Shown piece by piece: positions 1 through 6,757 of a stretch of 64,000 bases of DNA. A program made the translations under genes and the position numbers. The DNA is from JALHVH01 sp963773685 (GTDB lineage: Bacteria > Acidobacteriota > Aminicenantia > Aminicenantales > Saccharicenantaceae), in the NCBI GenBank assembly GCA_963773685.1, contig CAVZBY010000001.1, positions 1 to 64,000 on the forward strand. Reading direction: 5' to 3'. Every line of letters begins with the position of its first letter. The stretch's first letter is position 1. The notes under the pieces are model-generated. The model did no database searches and had not been told where the DNA came from. It saw only the letters and a program-made list of their open reading frames with translations.

Positions 1-72
1 CAAGAGCTTTCCAAAAGCAGTATCAATGTCAATATTCTTTTCTTCAATATTGGGGCCATTATTTTTTATCAT
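1..72 (-). CDS. Unknown protein, N-terminal fragment (runs off left edge)
   Basis: A reading frame starts at ATG 72-70 and stays open for 24 codons to the window edge; it begins MIKNNGPNIEEKNID. The start is set by a near-perfect Shine-Dalgarno sequence, AAAGGAGG, about six bases upstream. The start lies inside the last codons of the upstream radical SAM frame, so the two overlap by about 14 nt and are probably translationally coupled. The piece is too short to assign a family. Partner proteins of unknown function often sit beside small radical SAM genes on mobile elements, but nothing here identifies one. I am confident that a gene starts here and have no evidence for its product. Confidence 0.7.
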   Translation of the reverse strand, partial: MIKNNGPNIEEKNIDIDTAFGKLL

Positions 73-1306
73 GCACATCCTCCTTTTGATAGACGCACTT
101 TCCATCTTGATCTTTCTCATGGAGCCAAGCTATACCTAGATGTTGGTCAGGAGCATTTACGGTACCTGGACGATTCCACTTTGTTTTTGTATGCTGTACC
201 GTATGATCTGGACCCGGGATACGGCACTTCGATTCAGGACATCCCTCAGTTTCCAGGGAAATAATGGATGCGGTTTGTCCTCTGGATATCGCGTCCGTCC
301 AATCTTCGCTGTTCGGATCAAGCCCGGTATATTTCCACGGAAACAATTAATAAAGCCCGCATACTTATCAATCCCACAACAGCATTGCGTGTCACTTAGA
401 TGATTAAGTCCATAATCTCCGGCCCCATAGGTCATGCCGCATAAGCGAATTTGATTGCGAATGGGTTCTATATTAGTCCATTTAAACAGGGCTGGTAACT
501 GCCATTCGCGACCTACACAAATAGCTCCCAAGCGTTTATAGTCCTTGTAGGCGTCCCAAGAGAGGTTTCTTAGCATTCCATTAAACTCGCCCCCGAACGT
601 GTACTTTTCTACCGGCAACTTGAGATGTTCTACAATAACATGCTTGCAGCCAGCATGCAGAAGCTCCGGGATGATTTCTTTCGCTGAATATAGAGTACTA
701 AACGACAGAAGAGGCTGTAAGCGACACTGGCATAATAAGCCATCTTTGGTCAACTTTTTTATGGCACTTATCCGCGCTTCTAGGAGAGGAGCACCTGGCT
801 CACATATAAGCGTTTGTGCTGGATCCATTCCTGGAATGCTTATCTGTATAACAATCTTATTAATATTCGAAAGAATGCTGATGATATCTGAGTCTAGAAG
901 GCGGATTGGATTCTTTGTGCTAATGACGGCAGGGATAATCATATTTGCTTAGGACGCTCAAGATACTAAGCGAAACCTTACTAGTCTCTTCATCTGCAAA
1001 TGGATCGCTCATTCCACCGAAATGGAGAGGCATACGGCGATTGAGCATTTGGTCAAGGACGTTATTTATTTGAGGTTTTGTAAGTGCATTAACGATTTTC
1101 CTTTCTATTGAAACAGCAGAGGCAAATCCACCATAGGATGATCTGCGCCCTCCTCTTTGCATGGCGTAACAGTACAGGCAATTAATTGAGCACTTAGGCG
1201 TAGAGTCTAATCGAAAGAGAGGGATACCACAAAAGTAAAACTGGCTGGTCGGCCAAAGCGCATATCGATAATTTGATGTTTTTGTTTTATTAATGCTCCG
1301 CCTCAC
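59..1306 (-). pseudogene. Radical SAM protein (COG1533/SPL-like), two frameshifts
   Basis: The first frame (1306-920, GTG start) carries the 4Fe-4S/SAM motif CSINCLYC (Cys-x3-Cys-x2-Cys) about 40 residues in, in the context seen in spore-photoproduct-lyase-like radical SAM proteins. It stops early. The homologous sequence continues in another frame from about 942 with PAVISTKNPIRLL, so one extra base in the CCCTGCC run (+ strand 928-934) explains the break. A second frame switch near 340-346 leads into a C-terminal part of about 90 residues ending at 59. The rebuilt protein is about 410 residues. The substrate is unknown. It overlaps the genes on both sides, which suggests one operon on the integrative element. 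It is either a consensus error or a decaying gene; I lean to error because both halves look conserved. Confidence 0.7.
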
Positions 1307-2137
1307 AGAGGAAAGGCCTATTTCCCCTCTTTCCCAGTTCTTTTAGAAGTCGTGCTCTCGCATAACTCTGCTGCACCCGTTCTTACCCATTCCTCAATCG
1401 CCCGGGAGTTATATTCGCTGCATCTATGGATCTGACCTTTCACGAGATTCGGCCCTAAGTTGGGTGATGAAGAGGCTTCCCGCCAAAGGAAAAGCCGATC
1501 ATCCTGGGGATTCCACGCATCTATCGAAATCGTCTTGGAATCGCGATTCCAAATTATAAAATGCGCCCATTCTAATATTTCAAGAACTGCCTGAAGAGTA
1601 TGAAAGGTTTGTCCCTAATTTTCGGCAAAGCCCTCGCTGAGATAATTTTGATGATTTGCATAATTGCGCTTTAACTCTTTTGATTAATCGGTTTTCCCTT
1701 TTAAGGGATGCAATCTCTTCGTCGGTTTCCTTTGCAGACATTATGTATTGTAATGGTAGATTCGGTAATGAAGGAACCTGCAGATCGAATTCTTCCGCTT
1801 TAAGGCTTTGTTGCAGGACTTCTGGCATCGATAAAAGCCTAGAAAGTTCCCTTCTTTGCTTAAGAAAAGAACTAAAGGCATGATTACCGTTTTCTCCAAG
1901 ACGATCTTCGGCTTCCCTAAAACAATTCTCCCAGCTTTTATGTTCTGAGATCCTAGGCCCTCTATAGTTCTCGATAAAGATCTTATGAGTCAGCCAATGT
2001 ACCAAAAAGGCCCTTTTTTCTCGTGGACCCTCCCGCGAGCCTTGGCGCTTTCCATTATTGGAAAAGCGGCTTAATCCTCGCCGTAACCGAAAAAGATAAT
2101 CAGGATTTGTCAAACTATTTTCGTTCTTATCGGTCAT
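1290..2137 (-). pseudogene. Unrecognised coiled-coil protein, frame broken about three times
   Basis: The ATG at 2137 opens a 185-codon frame with a basic N-terminus and a charged, probably coiled-coil middle (residues about 130-160). After residue 155 the protein-like sequence moves to the next frame, which fits one extra A in the AAAA run at 1678-1681. That frame meets a TAG at 1615-1617, then stays open through a Trp-rich stretch (WAHFIIWNRDSK, DDRLFLWREASS). A third switch near 1366 gives a plausible C-terminus ending at TAA 1292-1290, which overlaps the GTG start of the radical SAM gene. The rebuilt protein would be about 280 residues. I do not recognise the family. Its overlap with the radical SAM gene suggests a functional pair. 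The interruptions could be real decay or sequencing errors. Confidence 0.45.
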
Positions 2138-2208
2138 AGGCCCAACCCCCGACAGATATTACAATCCCTTCAGATGCAAATCAACATTGATTATCACGGA
2201 GTGAACTA

Positions 2209-2424
2209 ATGACGAACATGCCTTCTGCAATGCGAATTAAACGCTTCTATTCTGGACTCTCTCTGGATGCTTTAGCCGCTCTAACGAAAATCGATCAAGG
2301 ACGATTGAGCCGTATTGAACGAGGTTGGAAGAGACCTTCAAGTATTGAGCGCATGAAAATCGCTGAAGCACTGGGGGGCCAAGAGACAGATATATTCCCG
2401 GCATGCAGAGAAATCGAGAAATAG
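2209..2424 (+). CDS. XRE/Cro-type helix-turn-helix regulator
   Basis: A 71-residue protein made almost entirely of a Cro/C1-type HTH. The sequence RIKRFYSGLSLDALAALT, then DQGRLSRIERG and later KIAEALG, gives the five-helix pattern with the recognition helix around residues 28-38. ATG 2209 has GGAG about eight bases upstream. It is divergent from the coiled-coil/radical SAM genes (2137 and leftward), with only 71 bp between, so it is well placed to control that operon and the rightward genes. This is typical of the switch regulator of an integrative element. The exact target is inferred, not seen. Confidence 0.85.
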   Translation: MTNMPSAMRIKRFYSGLSLDALAALTKIDQGRLSRIERGWKRPSSIERMKIAEALGGQETDIFPACREIEK

Positions 2425-2522
2425 TGTGATCTTTCACAGAGTTCTTAGCCTGGCGGTTATTTCAAACCCTTGTGCCCTTCGAGGTTTGAGCTTCCGTTAT
2501 CAGACTATTCAGAGGACCGACA

Positions 2523-3128
2523 ATGTCTAAGCATAAAGAACGGAAGGGACACGAAGAGTGTAATGCATATGTTCGACTAGACTGGAAGCTTATCGATAGC
2601 GCCGCTTTTAAAACTCTGAGCGTTGCAGCCGTGTGGGTGTATATCATGCTGCTTAGACAATTCCATTCCAGCAAGGGTGGATATGATCACTTGGTATTAC
2701 CGTTTGCAGATGTGCGCTGGAAGATGACGTTTCCAGCATTTAAGAGGGCCCTAGGAGAATTGGAGGTCGGTGGATTTATTAAGCTAGTACACAAGGGCGG
2801 ACTTAAAGGGCTCTTAGGCCATTTTGGAGGGCCTTCGATATATTCGGCCGGAAAGGATACTAAACTTAGCGAGAAATGGCGAGACCGAAGTTCCGCTTTA
2901 TTCAATGATCCTGCAGCTGGGAGGATGATTCGGAGCCAATGGTATCCTAAAAAACTGCCTAGCGAGTCCCAAAAGAACGCGGCAAAAGCGAGAGAGGCCA
3001 GACAAAGAGCCCGAATGGATGGGAATGGACCTGCTGAAGTTTCTAGCCGCCGCGATACCAGTGTTCCCACAACTCCCAGCATCCAGGAAACAACAAGGGT
3101 TGAGAATGAGAACACCCTGGATAGCTGA
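2523..3128 (+). CDS. Winged-helix-like element protein (possible replication function)
   Basis: A 201-residue protein of unknown function. Residues about 15-95 (from YVRLDWKLIDSAAFKTLS through LPFADVRWKMTFPAFKRALGELEVGGFI) read like a winged helix of the kind found in phage and plasmid replication or partition proteins: a 'cell-fate' helix pair, then an A-L-x-E-L recognition helix and a GFI wing. The C-terminal 60 residues are basic and low in complexity (KNAAKAREARQRARMDG), then Ser/Thr-rich, probably disordered. It lies on the same strand as the XRE gene, 98 bp downstream. The replication role is a guess from the fold pattern and position in the element. Confidence 0.6.
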   Translation: MSKHKERKGHEECNAYVRLDWKLIDSAAFKTLSVAAVWVYIMLLRQFHSSKGGYDHLVLPFADVRWKMTFPAFKRALGELEVGGFIKLVHKGGLKGLLGHFGGPSIYSAGKDTKLSEKWRDRSSALFNDPAAGRMIRSQWYPKKLPSESQKNAAKAREARQRARMDGNGPAEVSSRRDTSVPTTPSIQETTRVENENTLDS

Positions 3129-3143
3129 TAACAGGATTCTTTA

Positions 3144-3267
3144 TGCAGAGAACGGCAAAGGGCTCCGTCCAGTTCTTCGTACAGATAACAATCTCGCTAA
3201 TTATCGTTCTTTGTTCGGAGAACGATTTGTTTTCTGCGCAGAGAGTGCCAAAGGACTTTTCCGTCCA
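3144..3267. repeat. Imperfect direct repeat in element intergenic region
   Basis: Two copies of a roughly 28-bp unit (GCAGAGA, then CAAAGG, then CCGTCCA) at about 3144-3171 and 3238-3267 flank the hairpin at 3203-3226. They differ at several bases and by a short length change. No gene is visible between 3129 and 3281. The repeats could be regulator or replication-protein binding sites of the element. Confidence 0.4.
3203..3236 (+). terminator. Hairpin with T-rich tail
   Basis: ATCGTTCT (3203-3210) and AGAACGAT (3219-3226) form a perfect 8-bp stem with an 8-nt loop, followed by TTGTTTTCT. It lies 75 bp after the winged-helix gene and reads as a weak intrinsic terminator. An operator is an alternative. 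Confidence 0.45.
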
Positions 3268-3281
3268 AAAGGAGGTTTTAA

Positions 3282-3674
3282 ATGTTAACAAATGTCAACA
3301 CCAGGAAGCAGCCCAGCCCAACGAACCATGATACTCACCGCAGCAATACTGCGGTTGCTGGGGGCCGCGGGCGACCATCCCGTAAGGGCGAGGACCCGCG
3401 AAGGCATAAACTCGGGAGGGTGAGTCTTAGCAGGTCCTCATTTTTTGCCAAGTTCAGCGAAGCCCTGGTTGGCGAGGCGGCAGATCCGGCAGAACTAGCA
3501 CGTATTCTCTGGAAATATGCCCGAGTCGGGAGGCCGTTGGCCGTCACTGAGATATTGAACCGGATCTGTGGAAAGCCGATGCCACCGCAGGAGAATTCCG
3601 AATCACAGCCTTGCAGGCTATCCCTTGCGGAATACAAAAAGTCGATGCGTAGATTAAAAGACAAGGACAGATGA
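3282..3674 (+). CDS. Small phage-type hypothetical protein
   Basis: A 130-residue protein. The first 45 residues are basic and low in complexity (Arg/Gly/Pro-rich, GGRGRPSRKG). Residues about 55-105 form a helical domain (SFFAKFSEALVGEAADPAELARIL, then GRPLAVTEILNRICGKPMPP) that resembles short phage proteins found near terminase or integrase genes, but I cannot name a family. AAAGGAGG sits about 7 nt before ATG 3282. Its stop overlaps the ATGAGG at the head of the next gene, so the two are co-translated. The function is unknown. Confidence 0.65.
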   Translation: MLTNVNTRKQPSPTNHDTHRSNTAVAGGRGRPSRKGEDPRRHKLGRVSLSRSSFFAKFSEALVGEAADPAELARILWKYARVGRPLAVTEILNRICGKPMPPQENSESQPCRLSLAEYKKSMRRLKDKDR

Positions 3675-3682
3675 GGAATATC

Positions 3683-3982
3683 ATGACAAAATCCAAAGCA
3701 ATAAAACAATTTTGCATTGAATGCTCTGGGGATAGTCTATTGACGGCAACGCTGTGTTGTTCATTTGACTGCCCCCTTTGGACTTGGAGGCTAGGCGTAG
3801 CCATAAAAACTAAGGAATATCGTCTCCGTTTGGAAAGCGCCATTCATAATCACCCCGAATATCTTAAAGACTTATCAGAGATCGGAGCGGATATTAATCG
3901 CTTCAGCTTGAAACAGCCCATTCCTTCACACAGGAAGGAAGAACGAGCCTCCGCATGTCAAACCACGGGGGCTCAAGAATAA
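3683..3982 (+). CDS. Cys-rich zinc-finger-like small protein
   Basis: A 99-residue protein with two Cys pairs near the N-terminus: FCIECSGDS, then CCSFDCPLWTWRLG. This C-x2-C ... C-x4-C-P-L-W pattern is familiar from small phage and element proteins of unknown role and probably binds zinc. The start at 3683 is preferred over the ATG at 3671 because AGGA lies six bases upstream, while the 3671 start overlaps the previous stop codon. It is co-transcribed with the preceding gene and lies 33 bp before the integrase. Confidence 0.65.
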   Translation: MTKSKAIKQFCIECSGDSLLTATLCCSFDCPLWTWRLGVAIKTKEYRLRLESAIHNHPEYLKDLSEIGADINRFSLKQPIPSHRKEERASACQTTGAQE

Positions 3983-4015
3983 GCCCTAAATCGGGGCTAA
4001 ACTTGGCTGATTCCA

Positions 4016-5434
4016 ATGAAGACGGCGCGTTTACTAACTGTCGGCGAGCTGGCCAACGCGCTTCACCTTCATCCAAACACCATCTATTCTTGGAAAGGGA
4101 CGGGGCGCCTCCCCTTCTTAGCTCTTAATGGCCGAATCCGTTTCGATCCGACGGCCGTTGACAGATTCCTAGCAAAAGCCAAAATGGAGCCCCCTCCTTT
4201 GCCCAGTTATTCAAGACTTGGCTTTCCTCTCCCTCTGTATGATAATCTCATACTGAAAGGAGAAGCCGCTTTGAGTAAGGGTAGCTCGAAGCGGGTAAAA
4301 TATTCTTTTGGAGCGATCTATTCGAGGAGGACAAAACAGGGCAAAGACAGATGGTATCTCGATTATCGGGATGCCAGGGGAAAAAGGATCCAGAAGGTTA
4401 TCCGGCATGCAACATCCCGTCAAGAAGCCGCAATCGCGCTTCACGGCGCAGTCCAGGGCGTCTTTAATGTGGAACACAATATCAAGCCCGCAACCAACCC
4501 CCTATGCTTTCCGGAATATGCAATTCAGTATCTTGAACGCTATGCCAAGATCAACAAAAGAAGCTGGAAGACAGACAGAAGCTATATCAAGAGTATGGAA
4601 GAGCACTTCGGGAATGTGTATCTGGCCGAGATTTCATCTTTTCAAATTGAAGGGTATAAGGCCGAAAGACTTAAAAACGGTATTAAGCCTTCAACCATTA
4701 ACCGTTGCTTGGCAATTCTGAGGAAAATGCTAAATCTCGCCGTTGAATGGGGTTATCTCCCGGAAAATCAAAAGCCGAAATTTAGGCTCTTCTCAGAGAA
4801 GGACAACCGGAAAGAGCGCATTTTGACTTGGGACGAAGAGACGCGGCTATTTCAGGCCAGCGCCCCTCACCTAAGAACGATCCTTGCCGTGGCGCTTCAT
4901 GCCGGGATGCGGCTGGGGGAGATTCTAGGGCTCACCTGGACGCAGGTTGATTTCAAAAAGGGCCTTATCCACGTAGAGAGGACTAAAAGCGGGCTCAGCA
5001 GGCTTGTCCCCATTAATTCGTCGCTCTACGGCGTTCTGGCGGCCGCTAGGGGCCAAAACGATAGTCCCCTAGTGTTCCTGAACGTTAAGACCCAAAGACC
5101 GCTAGGGTCAGTTAAGACGGCCTTTTTAGCGGCTTGCCGGAGAGCTGGAATCACCGGGCTTAGGTTTCATGATCTGAGGCATACCTTTGCCAGCCGCCTA
5201 ATTGAAAGCGGAGCCGACATTATCACGGTTAAAGAGCTTCTAGGGCATAGTTCAGTAAAGATCACAGAACGCTATACCCACTCCCAGAGCGAACAGAAGC
5301 GATCCGCCGTGGCTTTGCTTGCTACGAAGACGGCCAACAAGGGCGATTTTGAGGGAGATCCGTTACATATTTGTGACATGGCCAAGGCAAAGAAGCCTGA
5401 GAAGACGGGATTCTCTTTGTTTTCTGTGAATTAA
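4016..5434 (+). CDS. Tyrosine site-specific recombinase with N-terminal excisionase-like HTH
   Basis: A 472-residue phage-type integrase. Residues about 6-50 (LLTVGELANALHLHPNTIYSW ... DPTAVDRFL) are a MerR/excisionase-like HTH_17 domain. Residues about 90-150 are an arm-binding-like segment, 160-255 the SAM-like core-binding domain, and 270-425 the catalytic domain. The catalytic set is complete: Arg299 (GMRLGE), Lys324, His385 and Arg388 (HDLRH), His411 (LLGHSS) and nucleophile Tyr420 (ERYTH). The gene ends 18 bp before a tRNA-His 3' fragment, the expected position beside attR. Fusion of the excisionase-type HTH to the integrase is unusual and may couple integration and excision control. 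It should move the AT-rich element to its left. Confidence 0.93.
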   Translation: MKTARLLTVGELANALHLHPNTIYSWKGTGRLPFLALNGRIRFDPTAVDRFLAKAKMEPPPLPSYSRLGFPLPLYDNLILKGEAALSKGSSKRVKYSFGAIYSRRTKQGKDRWYLDYRDARGKRIQKVIRHATSRQEAAIALHGAVQGVFNVEHNIKPATNPLCFPEYAIQYLERYAKINKRSWKTDRSYIKSMEEHFGNVYLAEISSFQIEGYKAERLKNGIKPSTINRCLAILRKMLNLAVEWGYLPENQKPKFRLFSEKDNRKERILTWDEETRLFQASAPHLRTILAVALHAGMRLGEILGLTWTQVDFKKGLIHVERTKSGLSRLVPINSSLYGVLAAARGQNDSPLVFLNVKTQRPLGSVKTAFLAACRRAGITGLRFHDLRHTFASRLIESGADIITVKELLGHSSVKITERYTHSQSEQKRSAVALLATKTANKGDFEGDPLHICDMAKAKKPEKTGFSLFSVN

Positions 5435-5452
5435 AAGATGAGCCGGATACTA

Positions 5453-5507
5453 GAGCATCGGACTGTGGATCCGAATGTTGGGGGTTCAAATCCCCTCACT
5501 CACCCCA
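5453..5507 (+). other. attR: displaced 3' fragment of tRNA-His(GUG)
   Basis: The sequence matches tRNA positions 22-76: D-stem 3' strand GAGC, anticodon stem TCGGA/TCCGA with loop CTGTGGA (anticodon GTG at 5465-5467), T arm GGGGG-TTCAAAT-CCCCT, acceptor 3' strand CACTCAC, discriminator C and encoded CCA. The matching 5' half (acceptor GTGAGTG, D-stem GCTC) is absent upstream; integrase sequence lies there instead. This is the classical right junction of an element inserted into the 3' half of a tRNA gene. The functional tRNA should lie at the left junction, outside the window. Confidence 0.85.
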
Positions 5508-5625
5508 TCTTATTCCTCGATAATATCAAGCTTTTGTCCTGTTCTTTCCTGGCGAGGCCGACTGGCCGGAAGAGGGAATCGTCCAGGCGTAAGAAAATGC
5601 AGATCCTTGCCCCAAAGGAGATACC

Positions 5626-6666
5626 ATGGCAGTAAAGTCCCGGGCATTCATTTCCCCGTTCGTTCTTTTGTTCATCTTCATAAGCACCGGCAGGACGACG
5701 AGTTATCATGGTGATCTTGAAAACGCCGGCGTTTGCCCCATCCAATGGATCGCGAAGGCGAATCTGCCCTTGCCCCATCGCAATGGAAAGGCGGTCTCGT
5801 CCGGCGAAAAGATCTATTTTATGGGCGGATATTGTCCGGCGACAGAAGAGGAATATGAATCTTCGAATTATGAATACGATCCGCAAAAAGACAGTTGGAC
5901 CGCCAAAGCCAAAATTCCGGTCGGCCGGTCAAATTTTGCTCTGGCCTCCGTGGGACATAAATTATTTGTTATCGGGGGCGATCCGGTTCTGCCAAATAAT
6001 GATCTTTATCTGACGGACGAAAACAGATGGGAAGGGTTGGCTCCGTTGTCCATACCGCGTCAGCATATAAATTGCGGCATAATCGGGGATAAAGTCTATG
6101 TCGTAGGGGGAAGGGGGGTGATAAGAGACCCTAGCGCGCCGGAAGATTCGGAACAACGAGTCCCCATAATGATCACTCCGACTGTCGAGATTTTTGACAT
6201 CGCTGAGAATAGCTGGGCCTTGGGCCATCCTTTGCCGGAAGCTCGCGATGGAGTCCAGGTGGCCGTTGTCGAGGGGAAATTATACGCGATCGGCGGTGCC
6301 CATGACCAACGTAAAGGCGGGACGATCTCTTCGGCGTTTGAAAGATACGATCCTGAAGCGAACACCTGGGAATCTTTGCCCGACCTGCCTTTTCCCATCC
6401 TTGAGCCTGGGATAGCCGTCGTCGGAGAGAATGTTTTTGTCCTCGGAGGAAGCACTTTAGAAAACGGATCTCAGACGGCCAGTGAAAAGGTTTGTTTTTA
6501 TGATGTCCGCAGGAAACAATGGGGGATAGCCAGTTCTCTGCCGAAACGAATTCAGTTTGCGGCGGTCGCGGTCATTGATGACAGAATTTATGTGATCGGC
6601 GGCTGCGATAAAGAATTCAGGGCCTACGACAGCGTCTATGAGGGAATACTCGTTCTCCCGCATTGA
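5626..6666 (+). CDS. Exported Kelch-repeat protein
   Basis: A 346-residue protein with an N-terminal hydrophobic segment (residues about 9-23) acting as signal peptide or anchor. Six Kelch blades follow, each marked by a hydrophobic-GG doublet: KIYFMGGY, KLFVIGGD, KVYVVGGR, KLYAIGGA, NVFVLGGS and RIYVIGGC, with the usual Tyr/Trp pairs between them. Six blades make a complete beta-propeller, probably an extracytoplasmic binding or carbohydrate-active domain. AAGGAG precedes ATG 5626. Codon use is visibly AT-richer than the genes to the right, and the gene lies between two copies of a tRNA-His 3' segment, so it was probably acquired by transfer. Substrate unknown. Confidence 0.8.
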   Translation: MAVKSRAFISPFVLLFIFISTGRTTSYHGDLENAGVCPIQWIAKANLPLPHRNGKAVSSGEKIYFMGGYCPATEEEYESSNYEYDPQKDSWTAKAKIPVGRSNFALASVGHKLFVIGGDPVLPNNDLYLTDENRWEGLAPLSIPRQHINCGIIGDKVYVVGGRGVIRDPSAPEDSEQRVPIMITPTVEIFDIAENSWALGHPLPEARDGVQVAVVEGKLYAIGGAHDQRKGGTISSAFERYDPEANTWESLPDLPFPILEPGIAVVGENVFVLGGSTLENGSQTASEKVCFYDVRRKQWGIASSLPKRIQFAAVAVIDDRIYVIGGCDKEFRAYDSVYEGILVLPH

Positions 6667-6712
6667 TGAGCAGGATCATGCCTTCCCGCTCGTTCCTGAC
6701 GTCTCCTGCTGC

Positions 6713-6742
6713 GGATCCGAATGTTGGAGGTTCAAATCCCCT
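6713..6742 (+). repeat. Second att-like tRNA-His remnant (30 bp)
   Basis: These 30 bp match 5467-5496 of the attR fragment with one mismatch (G to A), covering the anticodon-loop 3' side, variable loop and most of the T arm. Sequence on either side does not match: there is no anticodon stem 5' strand, and the acceptor strand differs. It is a leftover junction, not a working tRNA. With attR it brackets the Kelch gene. Confidence 0.75.
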
Positions 6743-6757
6743 TGCCGGGACGAAAGG

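Noticed and set aside
5438..5507. A complete tRNA-His gene
   Set aside because: Only positions 22-76 are present. The 5' acceptor and D-stem strand that must pair are missing and replaced by integrase-end sequence.
6700..6752. A second functional tRNA
   Set aside because: Only the anticodon-loop 3' side to T arm matches; the anticodon stem 5' strand and any pairing acceptor strand are absent.
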